64,000 nt of DNA from Aurantimonas coralicida DSM 14790 (GCF_000421645.1 NZ_ATXK01000004.1:1-64000); one strand, 5' to 3'; counted from the stretch's first letter, positions 35,509 to 45,331 are shown. The notes: generated by a model from the letters alone, not told the origin. Numbers and translations: made by a program.

Positions 35509-38500
35509 TCTGGTTCTTCAGGATCTCAAAGATCCGCTCCACGGCATCGGGATCGGTCAGCAACTGAGCGAGGCAGCGCCGGACCTTTCGTTCTTTCATC
35601 GCATTGCCCCGCCAGCCGAACGGTGCGGTATCGCGAACGGCGCGATCCACAGCAATCGCTAGACCCTCATCCTGATTGAGGTTGTCGAAGAGCGCTTTCC
35701 GGCCCGGGCTGTCAATCGATTGCGGATAATTCGCTCCGTGGCCGGCTTTGACATCTCTCACCAGCGCAGCGATCCGATCGAGATATGCCGCGTAGTCTAA
35801 AGCTTCCTGTCTGCGCTGACGGATCAAGTCTGTCAGAAGCTCAGACATCTTGTCGTAAAAGCGCGGATTGACGGGCGTTTCGTCGATGATCAGCCTGCGA
35901 ACGTTGTTCTCGATCGCTTCAGCCACGTTTTCCCGGTTTCGCCTCGCAGGTGGGAGATCATCCGTCGCGGCTGCACCTTTGCTTTCGACGAGGTCGATCA
36001 AACTGATATCGCTGAGGTCGGAGATGACCTCCGAGTCTTCTGCACGAATGTAGGTGTCGATCAGATGCCGCATTGCGTGCTCGTATAGCTTCATGTCCAC
36101 AGCATCGCCGCTGTGCAGCCTGACAGCATCCCGTATGCCGATTGCGTGCTCGGCTTCGCGCCGCAATTCTCCTAACTCGAGCTCGTTGAAGGACGAGCCT
36201 TCGGGTTCAGCGGCGACATTGGCGTAGGCGCGCGCGTAGTTGCCGGAAATCCGGTAGAGCGCTTGGCGGCGACGGGCTTTTTCTTCGGCGTTCGGGTCGT
36301 TTTCCAGCCCCTGGGGACTGGAGAAATATGCGTAGATTTCATCGTCTCCTTTAGGCTGTTCCACGCCGTCTAGCAGACCGAGCCAGACGTCGCGAGCGGT
36401 GCGAAGATCTTCGTCGGCCTGTTCGGCGCGATTGGTGATCAGGCCCTCGACGTCCTCCCTGTCAAAGGCGTCGAACGCCTCCGAGGTGTAGTCATCGACG
36501 GCGCTTTCGATGTTCCGGAACAGATCTTTGTAGTCGACAATATAGCCGAAGTCCTTGTCTTCCCCGTCGAGCCTGTTCACCCGGCAGATCGCCTGGAAAA
36601 GACCATGGTCACGCATCTTCTTGTCGAGATAGATGTAGGTTGCCGTCGGCGCATCAAACCCAGTGAGAAGACGGCTGACCACGATCAGCAGCTTCATACG
36701 CCCGGGCTCCTTCTTGAATAGCCGCAGCGCCTCTTCCTCGTAATCCTCTTCTGAGGTGTCACCGAGAAGGTCGGAATAGACCTTGTGGACGTACTGCCTC
36801 TCGGTCTGTCCCATTCCTGTTTCCTCCCCGGTCAGTTCCGGGGCCGCCCGTTTATAGGACGTGACGATGGCGCACTTTTCGACCAACACCGAGCCGGAGT
36901 TCCTGATGATCTCGAAGAACTTGCACGCCTCCGGGATTGACCCTGCCACCAGCATCGCGTTGCCGGTGCCAGCACTCAGGCGTGGCTTCATCTCCATGTC
37001 CATGATGATGTCGCTAGCGATCTGCTCAAGACGGTCGCGGCTGGACAGCACGCGCTGCAACGTGCCCCACCGCTGTTTCAGCGCGGCCTTTGCAATCGGC
37101 GTCAGCATCTTTGTATGCGACTCAAACCAGGCGTCGATTTTGCCCGGAGCGTTGATCCGCTGGTCGATGTCGCGCGCCTCGTAACGCAGGTCCAGCACGA
37201 CACCATCCTCGACCGCCTCGTCGAAGCGGTAGGGCGTGCCGATATAAGGGCCAAAGGTCTCCAGCGATGTGCCCTTGTCGGCCTTCAGCAGCGGTGTGCC
37301 GGTGAAGCCGATGAACATCGCCTCAGGCAGCACTTGCCGCATCGCGCGGGCCAGCTTTCCGGATTGCGTGCGATGTGCTTCGTCGATAAACACGTAGAAA
37401 TTGCCGACTGGCGCTCCGATCTTTGCGCTCTGGATATCCGAAATCAGCTCGGCCATCTCGGTCTCTTCGCGCTTGCCAAACTTGTGGACCAGCGAGCAGA
37501 CCACGCGATCGGTTGGATCGGCGAGCGCTGCCATCAGGTCGTTGCCCGACCTCGCGCGGCGCACTTTGTCGCCGGTATTGCCGAACACATCTTGGATCTG
37601 GCCGTCCAGCTCCTTGCGGTCGGTCACGATCAGGATGCGCGCGTCAGGGAGCGACTCCCTGATCCATCGTGCCAGCATCACCATAATCAGGCTCTTGCCC
37701 GATCCCTGGGTCTGCCAGATGATCCCGCCCTCGTGGGCCGTCACGCGTTCCTGCGCAGCCTTCACGCCGAAGTATTGGTTCGGTCGGGCAATCTTCTTGA
37801 TGCCCGCGTCGAACAGCGTGAAGTCGTGGATCAGTTCTAAGAACCGCGCGGGCGCCATCATCTGCGTCACGTCACGATCCAGGCGGGCGGTGATCTTGCT
37901 CTCTTCCTTCCAAGCCAGCCAATAGGGTTGCGGCGTTTGGATCGGGGCGTAGCACAGCCCCTCGCTGTCATTTCCGGCAAAGGTGATCTGCACCGTGGTG
38001 AAGAAGTGCCGGATGAATTCGGGCCGCTGGTTGTCGAGCGTCTGGCGGATGCCTTCACCTACGCCCACGGTGGATTTCTTCAGCTCCACCATACCAAGCG
38101 CGATGCCGTTGATGTAAAGCACCAGATCTGGGCGCTTGTTCCAGGCCTTTGCGTCCTTGCCCTTGATCGAGACCTCTTCGGCCACACCGAGATTATTGGC
38201 GCCCACATCGCCCCATTCGACGAAGCGGACAGTGACCGGCGCCTCGCCCGGTCCGGGGGCGATGGCCACGCCGTAGCGGAGTATGTCGTAAAAGCTCTGG
38301 TTGGCCTCATAGAGCTTGGTGCCCTCCATCCGCGCCTCGCGTTCAAGGCGGGTGATGGCCTGGGTGATGACCTCGGGCGTATAGCCTCGCGCCTCTAGCC
38401 AAGGGCGGAGCAGGGAGGGCTCGATATTGGCGTTGCCCTCGCGCTTTTGCCAATCGCCGAGGTAGCGCCAGCCGAGGCCGCCAAGCGTGCCGGATTTGTC

Positions 38501-38563
38501 TCCGCAGAGCAGGTCGATGACCCGGTTCTGAGCGTTGCGTTCCGCCTCGCCGATTTTGCTCAT
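35498..38563 (-). CDS. hsdR: Type I restriction enzyme, R (motor/nuclease) subunit
   Basis: A 1021-residue HsdR that translocates DNA and cuts unmodified DNA. The N-terminal nuclease has RPDLVLYINGIALGMVELKK (PD-ExK). The SF2 motor has Walker A TQGSGKS (Lys290), DEAH in VFIDEAHRTQSG, GFTGTPLL, and a late motif LLTGFDAPTATYIYLDK. The length is normal and all motifs are intact, so it should be active. It begins 42 bases after hsdS. Confidence 0.95.
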   Translation of the reverse strand: MSKIGEAERNAQNRVIDLLCGDKSGTLGGLGWRYLGDWQKREGNANIEPSLLRPWLEARGYTPEVITQAITRLEREARMEGTKLYEANQSFYDILRYGVAIAPGPGEAPVTVRFVEWGDVGANNLGVAEEVSIKGKDAKAWNKRPDLVLYINGIALGMVELKKSTVGVGEGIRQTLDNQRPEFIRHFFTTVQITFAGNDSEGLCYAPIQTPQPYWLAWKEESKITARLDRDVTQMMAPARFLELIHDFTLFDAGIKKIARPNQYFGVKAAQERVTAHEGGIIWQTQGSGKSLIMVMLARWIRESLPDARILIVTDRKELDGQIQDVFGNTGDKVRRARSGNDLMAALADPTDRVVCSLVHKFGKREETEMAELISDIQSAKIGAPVGNFYVFIDEAHRTQSGKLARAMRQVLPEAMFIGFTGTPLLKADKGTSLETFGPYIGTPYRFDEAVEDGVVLDLRYEARDIDQRINAPGKIDAWFESHTKMLTPIAKAALKQRWGTLQRVLSSRDRLEQIASDIIMDMEMKPRLSAGTGNAMLVAGSIPEACKFFEIIRNSGSVLVEKCAIVTSYKRAAPELTGEETGMGQTERQYVHKVYSDLLGDTSEEDYEEEALRLFKKEPGRMKLLIVVSRLLTGFDAPTATYIYLDKKMRDHGLFQAICRVNRLDGEDKDFGYIVDYKDLFRNIESAVDDYTSEAFDAFDREDVEGLITNRAEQADEDLRTARDVWLGLLDGVEQPKGDDEIYAYFSSPQGLENDPNAEEKARRRQALYRISGNYARAYANVAAEPEGSSFNELELGELRREAEHAIGIRDAVRLHSGDAVDMKLYEHAMRHLIDTYIRAEDSEVISDLSDISLIDLVESKGAAATDDLPPARRNRENVAEAIENNVRRLIIDETPVNPRFYDKMSELLTDLIRQRRQEALDYAAYLDRIAALVRDVKAGHGANYPQSIDSPGRKALFDNLNQDEGLAIAVDRAVRDTAPFGWRGNAMKERKVRRCLAQLLTDPDAVERIFEILKNQSEY

Positions 38564-38605
38564 GGGGCACTCCGTTCTGGAAAAGTCACTTGTCGGACAA
38601 TGTTG

Positions 38606-39805
38606 TCAGACCAGCCTGATCCGTCCGGTCAATAGGTTTTGCATCATGCCCTCCTTCACCTGCCGCGCCTTTTCGAGGCGGGTATCGAGGGCTTGGATTT
38701 CGGCGTTCATGTCGGTCAGGGCGGCGGCAATGGCATGTTGTTCTGCCAAAGATGGGGGGCATAGGAAGCTGAATTCTGTGAACGTCGGGCGTCTCAAGGA
38801 GTCCACTGTCGCCTTCACCGTGTTGGTCATCGCGTGTTTGCCGAAGAACTGCCGCAAAATGGTGTGGATGAAGCGCCCAGACACATCTTCGGTAAATCCC
38901 GAGATGCAATAGACCCTTTGATGAACGTCGAATTTCCCGTTGATGTAATGGAAGATTTCCCCAATCCGCCCCTCTCCGGGCACGAGTATAGCTTCGCAAT
39001 CGTAAGACCATGTCCGAATTCGTTCGACATTGTCGGAGCGGACAAAAAATGGGAAATCTCCCATTGAGTCTTTGTCTTGGTTGTTTCGGCTTCCTGTTGC
39101 GATCCGCGCGACTTCTCCCAGCTTTCGCTCCAGCCACTCCCCCGAGAACCCTGGAAGGCGGCGCTTGGCGGTCAGGAGGTCCTGCATCGCGCCTTGTTTG
39201 ATGAGCCGCTTCTTGGCGATCAGCCGCTCCAGCCCTTCGATCAGCGTATCCGCATCCGAAAGCGCCTCAGCGATGACTTCTTGTTCGCGGGCGGCAGGAA
39301 ACACAACTAACAGCGCTTTAATCTGCTTCACGTTCATGCGCTTGAAGGTTGAACCAACCATGGCGTCGGAAAACTGCCGTCGTGCGAGGCCAGACTGAAG
39401 AAATTGCTGAATGAAATCTGTAGAGTAATCCTGTCGCCGTTTGCGAAGCAGACAGACATCTTGACCCATAGCAAACAGAGGGTGTGCTTCCGTAACTTTC
39501 GCCACCTCACCAACGGTAGCATTGCGGCTAAAAATCAGGTCCCCCGCTTCAGGCTTACGCCCCCCTTCGATCATCTTTCGATAGTAATCTGCCGTGGTTT
39601 GATTGGCTTCAGAAAGATCGACAGTCCTCGATTGTGTCTCGCGAATGCTCGCCAAAGGAAAACCGGACGCTACGAATGGAGCGGTGACGTGCTTGCAGTC
39701 CGTCACGGACCACATTTCGCTCAAACTGGCGCAGTCCCAGTCTGTAGGAATAAGCCCCAAACCGGTTTCCTTCAGTCCCTGCGCCCTTTCGCAATGAATA
39801 TTCAT
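38606..39805 (-). CDS. hsdS: Type I restriction enzyme, S (specificity) subunit
   Basis: A 399-residue HsdS with two target-recognition domains separated by the conserved helices LIEGLERLIAKKRLIKQGAM and closed by a similar repeat (IQALDTRLEKARQVKEGMMQ). Its ATG overlaps the hsdM stop (ATGA). The recognition sequence cannot be deduced by eye. Confidence 0.92.
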   Translation of the reverse strand: MNIHCERAQGLKETGLGLIPTDWDCASLSEMWSVTDCKHVTAPFVASGFPLASIRETQSRTVDLSEANQTTADYYRKMIEGGRKPEAGDLIFSRNATVGEVAKVTEAHPLFAMGQDVCLLRKRRQDYSTDFIQQFLQSGLARRQFSDAMVGSTFKRMNVKQIKALLVVFPAAREQEVIAEALSDADTLIEGLERLIAKKRLIKQGAMQDLLTAKRRLPGFSGEWLERKLGEVARIATGSRNNQDKDSMGDFPFFVRSDNVERIRTWSYDCEAILVPGEGRIGEIFHYINGKFDVHQRVYCISGFTEDVSGRFIHTILRQFFGKHAMTNTVKATVDSLRRPTFTEFSFLCPPSLAEQHAIAAALTDMNAEIQALDTRLEKARQVKEGMMQNLLTGRIRLV

Positions 39806-42237
39806 TTCCGGATGCCCATTGCTTCGAGGTGAGCGGCTACCCTAGCCTCTGATGCGGCTATCTGCTCAGCCATCTCCTGCAGCGTGTGACCATACCGCTC
39901 CGTCAATATGCGCACCCGGGCGGTTATATGCTCCGTCCGCGCCTCGATCTCTGCCTCGATCAGTTCGGCGATGTCGGTCAGCCACTTGTCATCCACAACC
40001 AGTTCGCGGATCTCTTCCTCGGTCAGGTCCTGGTATTTCTTCAGAGTGGCCTCGGTCAGAGCTTCCTCTACCTCCTTCACCACCTTCTTCGCCGCCGTCT
40101 CGGCCGCCATTAGGCTGGCCACCTGTTTCAGCAGTTTTGCCTCCTCTGGCTCGGCCTCGCCAGATTTTGTGCGCGTCTTGACCGATGCGCCGGTCAGCTT
40201 GCCCGCCTCAGTCATAGCATCGGCGAGCAGCCCGCCCTCGACCCCGTGTTCTTCGACCATCTCCTCGACCTCGCGGCCCAGCTCCTCGGCCTCGGCCTGC
40301 GCATCCTCTAGCGCCTGCTGCATCTCGGGGAAGAAGCGGGCGATGATCAGCCGGGGCGGGATGACATCGGCCACAAGACGCACCTTGTTCACGGTCAGGT
40401 CGGCCTCTTCCAGCCATCTGACCTTGTTGCCATCAACTTCCTTGCGAGCCTCGCGCAACTCCTTGGCAGCCTCCCATCCGTCATGGGCGATGATAAACAC
40501 ATCGTCCTGCATCACCTCGTCCCAGTAAGACATGAGCCGCTGATAGGCCTCATACTGGTCGATGAGCGGCGCCTCGGCGAAGCGCGCCAGCATGTCTTCG
40601 GCGATGGTGTGGATAAGCGCCTTGGGCTTGTCGCCCACTTGGATGCCATTCATCATTGGCGCGTTCTGCTCGGCCCACCCCTCAAGGATGGCATGCACAC
40701 GGTCGCGGAAGGCGCCGAACTCGGGGTGGTTTCGGATGGTGGCGCGAACCTCTTCCGGCTCAACCAACGGGTCCGAATAGCCCGCTCGCCGGTTCGGCCC
40801 GAAGAGCGTGGCACGGATGCCCGGCATGACGTCCCAGAAGTCGGCCAGCAGGTCGATATCACGGTTCGGAACGCCGCCTTTCAGATGCGCCTCGATATCC
40901 TGAAGATCCTCGGGATCGGAGCCATCGATGTAGCGCGGGATGTTCAGGTTGAAGTCGTTGCGCGTGATCTCGGCATAGGGCACGAGACGAGAGTAGCCCT
41001 TGATCTCGACTTGGCGGCTGTAGGCGTCGGTGATCTTGTGAATGTCGCGCTCGCGCAGGCGGTTCTTCGGGCCGTCCTTGGTGAAGCCACGGGAGGCGTC
41101 GATCATGAAGACCGGGCGCTCCGCACAGGCGCTGACCTTGTCGAGCACGATGATCGAGGCGGGAATGCCGGTGCCGTAGAAGAGGTTCGCGGGCAGACCG
41201 ATGATCGCCTTGATGTAGCCGCGCCTGAGGATCTTCTCGCGCAGCTCGGCCTCCTTGTTGCCCCGGAAGAGCACGCCATGGGGCAAGATCACCGCGCCGG
41301 AGCCGGTGGGCTTCATGGAGCCGAGGATGTGAAGCAGAAATGCGAAGTCGCCGTTCTTCTCCGGAGGCGTGCCGAGGTCGAAACGACCGAAGCGGGTGTC
41401 GCTGGTGAGGCCGGAGCCCCAGGCTTTGTCCGAAAAGGGAGGATTAGCGACGACGAAGTCGAAAGTCTGAAGTTCGGTCTCGGAGGCTTTGAACTGGGGT
41501 TCGCCGATGACGTCGCCCGGGGCGATCTCGGCATCCTCCCGTCCGTGCATGATCATGTTCATCTTCGCGAGACCGCGCGTGGTGATGTCCTTTTCCTGGC
41601 CGTAGAGGGTCAGGCTGACATCCGCGGCATCGGCGGCTTTGAGGAGCAGTGAGCCAGAACCGCAGGTGGGATCGTATGCCGTCTGCCTGGGGCTGGTGGC
41701 ACGATTGACACCCGCAACGGCTGCGACGATGCGTGAGACCTCGGCTGGGGTGTAAAATTGCCCCTTGCTCTTGCCGGATTCTGTGGCGAAGTTACGCATC
41801 AGATATTCGTAGGCGTCGCCAAGGATGTCGTCGCCATCCGCCCGGTTCCGGCTGAAGTTCAACTCTTCCCTGCTGAAAATGTTGATCAGAGAGGTAAGCG
41901 TGGCGACCATTTTGGCGCCGCGACCGAATCTCTCCGTATCGTTGAAATAGGCACGGTCGATGACGTTCTTCAGATCGTTGGCTGCAGCGATGCCGGCGAT
42001 GGCCGTATCGATCCCTTCGCCGATGTCCTTGGTGCCGCGCAGCTTGCGAATGTCATCGAAGGAGCAACCGGTTGGTACTTCAATCAGGGCGTCCTGCTGT
42101 CCCGCTCGGTCGGAGACGTATTTTACGAATAGCAGAGTGAGGATGTAGTCCTTATAGAGCGAGGCATCCATGCCGCCGCGAAGCTGGTCGCAGCTATCCC
42201 ACAACGAACGGTAAATATCGCTTTTCTTGATCGCCAC
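39802..42237 (-). CDS. hsdM: Type I restriction enzyme, M (methyltransferase) subunit
   Basis: An 811-residue adenine-N6 methyltransferase. GQFYTPAEVSRIVAAVAG, the SAM-binding DPTCGSGSLLL and the catalytic NPPF motif in DFVVANPPFSDKAWG are intact. The C-terminal ~250 residues are an acidic coiled coil (EDAQAEAEELGREVEEMVEE), which makes it longer than the 500-residue E. coli type. I chose GTG 42237 because GGAG lies 7 bases upstream; TTG 42249 is possible. It opens the hsdM-hsdS-hsdR-peptidase operon. Confidence 0.93.
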   Translation of the reverse strand: MAIKKSDIYRSLWDSCDQLRGGMDASLYKDYILTLLFVKYVSDRAGQQDALIEVPTGCSFDDIRKLRGTKDIGEGIDTAIAGIAAANDLKNVIDRAYFNDTERFGRGAKMVATLTSLINIFSREELNFSRNRADGDDILGDAYEYLMRNFATESGKSKGQFYTPAEVSRIVAAVAGVNRATSPRQTAYDPTCGSGSLLLKAADAADVSLTLYGQEKDITTRGLAKMNMIMHGREDAEIAPGDVIGEPQFKASETELQTFDFVVANPPFSDKAWGSGLTSDTRFGRFDLGTPPEKNGDFAFLLHILGSMKPTGSGAVILPHGVLFRGNKEAELREKILRRGYIKAIIGLPANLFYGTGIPASIIVLDKVSACAERPVFMIDASRGFTKDGPKNRLRERDIHKITDAYSRQVEIKGYSRLVPYAEITRNDFNLNIPRYIDGSDPEDLQDIEAHLKGGVPNRDIDLLADFWDVMPGIRATLFGPNRRAGYSDPLVEPEEVRATIRNHPEFGAFRDRVHAILEGWAEQNAPMMNGIQVGDKPKALIHTIAEDMLARFAEAPLIDQYEAYQRLMSYWDEVMQDDVFIIAHDGWEAAKELREARKEVDGNKVRWLEEADLTVNKVRLVADVIPPRLIIARFFPEMQQALEDAQAEAEELGREVEEMVEEHGVEGGLLADAMTEAGKLTGASVKTRTKSGEAEPEEAKLLKQVASLMAAETAAKKVVKEVEEALTEATLKKYQDLTEEEIRELVVDDKWLTDIAELIEAEIEARTEHITARVRILTERYGHTLQEMAEQIAASEARVAAHLEAMGIRK

Positions 42238-42249
42238 TCTGCGCTCCAA

Positions 42250-42858
42250 CGACGTGGGCGACTCATATGCCCGGGTGTTCGGATCTTATGACGACAGAAA
42301 CGGGTATGGCGCTTGGTTGCAAGGAAAGCAGTCTCGCGTCAGCACTCCTGTTGCCCAAGCTTGGAAGGTGATGGTTGGGATGGTGTCGCGGGACGTGGCT
42401 AAGCTGGCGCTGGTCGTGCGCGCTTTGGCTGGGCCCAGAACGTAAGCGCGCAATTGCTAGCGAGCTCTATAAGGCGCCGTTGCTCAACGGTGCGACGGTC
42501 CGAGCTAGAACGCCTGCTTTCGCTTTCATAAAGGAATGGCAGCTTCCGATACAATCAACAACGGCGGGAGACGACGACAATGGGCGCTATTCACCCGTAT
42601 AGGGAGTTCGGCCACGCATCCCTAGCGTGTCGACTGGCAGCTCATTTGCCGCGTGGTTGGGAAAAATTTGCTGATCTGTCACCTTGCCGGGCGAGCAGGA
42701 TTGGAAGCTTCCGCCTTGAGATTGCCCGCATATTTCATCGCCTACAACTCTAGCCAATCTGTTCAACAAACCTGAACCTCTGCCTCCTATAGCGTCGCCT
42801 CGAAGTCAGCAGCCCATCGTTCGCGACAGCATGCTGGCTTCTTCCAAGGGTGATCAAC
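42250..42858. promoter_or_regulatory. Divergent intergenic region between hsdM and the DUF3102-like gene
   Basis: About 600 bases with no convincing gene; the open frames are short and unlike proteins. It must hold the hsd promoter (left) and the DUF3102-like gene promoter (right), and contains the inverted copy 3 of the island motif at 42661-42675. Confidence 0.45.
42661..42675 (-). repeat. Dispersed island motif ATCAGCAAAWWTTTC, copy 3
   Basis: On the - strand it reads ATCAGCAAATTTTTC. It lies between the divergent hsd and DUF3102-like transcription units. Confidence 0.5.
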
Positions 42859-44085
42859 GTGGCAGAAAGTCAGAAGCAGCAGACCAAGTCGAAGAAGATC
42901 AGGACCTCCGAACAGGCCAAGCCCGCCAACGAGGCGGAGGATTTCGACTTCACCGGCGTGCCGGCTGAGGTCAAGACGGAACTTCTCGAGATCGAGGAGG
43001 AGTGCGTGTCGGCGGCACGCAACAACCTAGAAGAGGTGTTCCGCCTCGGCCAGCGCTTCGCCAAGGCGAAGGAGAGCCTGCCCAAAAGGTACGAGGAGTG
43101 GGTCCGCAAGCGCTGCCTCAACTTCACGACCCGCACCGCCAGTAACTACCTCGCAGTGCACGAGCGCTTCCACAGCCAGAAAGACAAGGTGATCCGGCTC
43201 GGCCTGAAGTCCTCGGCCCTCTACGAGATGGCGAACGCGCCCGAGGCGGCGGTTGCCGAGATCTTCGACCTCATCGAGTCCGGCGAGACGCTCCTCGGTG
43301 CCGACGTGACCCGGGTGCTGAAAAAGTACAAGGATCCGGCCAAGCAGCGCGGACGCGCTGAAAAGGGCGGACCGGCGGGACTGAAGGCGTTCGTTGCCGA
43401 GTGCAACGTGACCGCGCAAAAGCGCTGGGTCCAGATCGCTGAGGAACTGCTCGCCTTCCTGAACGAGGTTTACCCCGACGACAGCGAACGCCTGCTGGTC
43501 AAGAAGCCCGATCTGTTGGCGGGCCTCGTGGCACGCGCGAAGTGGCTGAGCATGGAACTCTCGCGGATGTCCGGCTGCGGTTTCTACGACGCTGCCGATC
43601 AGAAGCTCGGCTATGCCTTGATGGAGATCCGGAAGTGGCCCAGTCCGACATGGAAGCGTTTCGGTCAGACGCTGTTCAACTCCGGGCGTGGCGAGGGCGT
43701 GACGCTGGAGCCGTTGAAGCAGGAGATTCGTGACGAACTCATGCCCGGACTACGGTGGGCTCTCGGCCGGGAAGCTGAGGGCGACACCTTCTTCATCACG
43801 GAGGATCTGAACACATCGGCGGAGGCGGTCCCCGATAAAGCCGCCGATGAAGCACTCACCGCGGTGGCGGTCGACGAGGTCGCTACCGTTGATGTCGAAG
43901 AGGTTACCAGCGAAGAAGCCGACGTTGATCGGGCTTCCGCCGATACGCCCGCTGCCGCACCGAACGTTTCTGACCCTTCGGTCGTGAGCTTGGAGAAGCC
44001 GCGGAAAGCCGACGGGCCGATGGCTTCCGAGAGGGCGGCGAGCGCGGCGAACGATGCCAAGCCGCGGAGCGCCGAAGCGTCGTAG
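42859..44085 (+). CDS. DUF3102-like protein with acidic low-complexity tail
   Basis: A 408-residue protein. Residues about 35-115 (NNLEEVFRLGQRFAKAKESL, TRTASNYLAVHERF) match the pattern of DUF3102, seen in phage and island proteins that may bind DNA. The middle is helical with several Trp residues, and about residues 315-408 are acidic Ala/Asp/Glu/Ser-rich. GTG 42859 has aaggg at 8 bases; GTG 42850 is less well placed. It is monocistronic with a strong terminator. Function unknown; a replication, maintenance or regulatory role for the island is inference. Confidence 0.65.
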   Translation: MAESQKQQTKSKKIRTSEQAKPANEAEDFDFTGVPAEVKTELLEIEEECVSAARNNLEEVFRLGQRFAKAKESLPKRYEEWVRKRCLNFTTRTASNYLAVHERFHSQKDKVIRLGLKSSALYEMANAPEAAVAEIFDLIESGETLLGADVTRVLKKYKDPAKQRGRAEKGGPAGLKAFVAECNVTAQKRWVQIAEELLAFLNEVYPDDSERLLVKKPDLLAGLVARAKWLSMELSRMSGCGFYDAADQKLGYALMEIRKWPSPTWKRFGQTLFNSGRGEGVTLEPLKQEIRDELMPGLRWALGREAEGDTFFITEDLNTSAEAVPDKAADEALTAVAVDEVATVDVEEVTSEEADVDRASADTPAAAPNVSDPSVVSLEKPRKADGPMASERAASAANDAKPRSAEAS

Positions 44086-44095
44086 ACTACGAGAT

Positions 44096-44128
44096 AAACA
44101 AGGGGCGGCCATCGGCCGCCCCTTGTTT
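44096..44128. terminator. Strong bidirectional-type terminator hairpin
   Basis: aaacaaggggcggcc (44096-44110) and ggccgccccttgttt (44114-44128) are perfect 15-base complements around atc, 11 bases after the DUF3102-like stop. A/T ends on both sides allow termination in both directions. Confidence 0.85.
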
Positions 44129-44487
44129 GCTTCTGCTGCTGCCTCGATCCTGAATCGCCTGTCTGATAAACACCGTTTGAAGAAGTAATGGGCGCGATCG
44201 GGTCAGATGCAAACGGTGTTTGCGGGAATGCGCTACCGGATCGGTGGAAATCGACCTTGGGGGAAGAGATCCGAGGATCGTGAGTGCTGGCGGACCACGC
44301 GGGCTCAGTCAGCGGTGCGGGTGGTATCCAGCCGGACGAAGACGGACAGCTTGGACTTCAGGACCTCAGGTGATCAGGCAGACCAGCGAGCCTTGATCTC
44401 GGCCGAATGGTGTGTGGGCCGCGTTGCGATCATGGATCCGGTGCCAGCTTCGCGGCGACCGACGGCCCGAGGGAGATACCTGGACAT
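44129..44487. other. Intergenic stretch with inverted 12-base motif
   Basis: About 360 bases between the DUF3102-like gene terminator and the next - strand gene end. The only structure seen is the inverted pair at 44168-44221. Confidence 0.4.
44168..44221. repeat. Inverted repeat of CAAACGGTGTTT
   Basis: AAACACCGTTTG (44168-44179) and CAAACGGTGTTT (44210-44221) are exact 12-base inverted copies 30 bases apart. A third, nearly identical palindrome CAAACGGCGTTTG lies at 45018-45030. Their form suggests protein-binding sites of one regulator. Confidence 0.5.
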
Positions 44488-44886
44488 TCAGTCGGCGTCC
44501 TCTTCGTGACGGTCCCGCCCAAGATGCGGCTTTCTCTGAAACGCCCAGCCATTCTTGTAGCGCTTGACCAGGTCGTCGAACCGCAACTCCGTTCCCTCGC
44601 GATCGAAGCCGAGCTCCACGAGCCTGCGCACTACCTCCCATCTGATCTTCCTCAGCCCTTCGTGATCATTCTTCTCGAGGCAAAGGGTAATGAACCAATG
44701 GAAAGCGACGGCGGCGACATCGTCCCGGGAGGGGATCCGTGCCTCCGCCAGTGTCGCACGGTACTCGCGCTGATACGCCGCCTGGCGTTCGTTGCGGGAC
44801 GCCCGTTTCGCGCTGTGGGTCTCGTCATCCGTCCGGGCGCTCTTTTGCCTGGTCGACCTGGAGGGCTTCTGGCTGTCGGCGTTCAT
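44488..44886 (-). CDS. Hypothetical protein, basic N-terminus
   Basis: A 132-residue protein: a polar, basic first 45 residues, then a helical core (DDVAAVAFHWFITLCLEKND, IRWEVVRRLVELGF) and a charged end. ATG 44886 was chosen; ATG 44889 is adjacent. No family recognised. It stands alone on the - strand next to the repeat region at 45.0-45.3 kb. Confidence 0.55.
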   Translation of the reverse strand: MNADSQKPSRSTRQKSARTDDETHSAKRASRNERQAAYQREYRATLAEARIPSRDDVAAVAFHWFITLCLEKNDHEGLRKIRWEVVRRLVELGFDREGTELRFDDLVKRYKNGWAFQRKPHLGRDRHEEDAD

Positions 44887-45053
44887 CATCGTCTCGGCTA
44901 CGTTGGTCAGGACCGCGTGGCGACCGTCACGAGGTGTGCGAGGCCGACGCAGCCACGATGTAGCCCGCGAGTTCTGAAGGCTTCGTCGGTAACCGCGTCG
45001 GCCTTCGCCTCAAATGCCAAACGGCGTTTGCACGACTGAATCGGGAATCTCGA

Positions 45054-45331
45054 CGATCGCAACGCTGATCTGCGGCTTTGAATCGCGGGTGTGGAGGTTC
45101 GCAACGTCTGGCCGGAGCATTGAATCAGGAAAGCGCAACTTTACTTGCGTCATTCCAAATCATCCCGACGTGCGGGCGCTTTGAATTGAAGCGCAGTGGG
45201 CTGGCGAGGCCGAAAGCTCCGACGCATGTCGTCCTGAGCCGGGACGCTGAATCGCCCGTGCAGAGCTTTGCAACGGGCAATCACAGGTTCGCAACGGCGA
45301 TCCGGAGCATTGAAACGGAAAAGCGCAACTT
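45054..45331. repeat. Degenerate repeat cluster (TCGCAACG ... TTGAATC units)
   Basis: A 46-base unit at 45096-45141 recurs at 45286-45331 with about 7 mismatches and no gaps, and a shorter related unit begins at 45054. Each unit has TCGCAACG followed by a TTGAAT-type box about 14-16 bases on. The stretch (44,890-45,479) holds no convincing gene. It could be an iteron-like or regulatory array, or a decayed repeat element. Confidence 0.5.
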
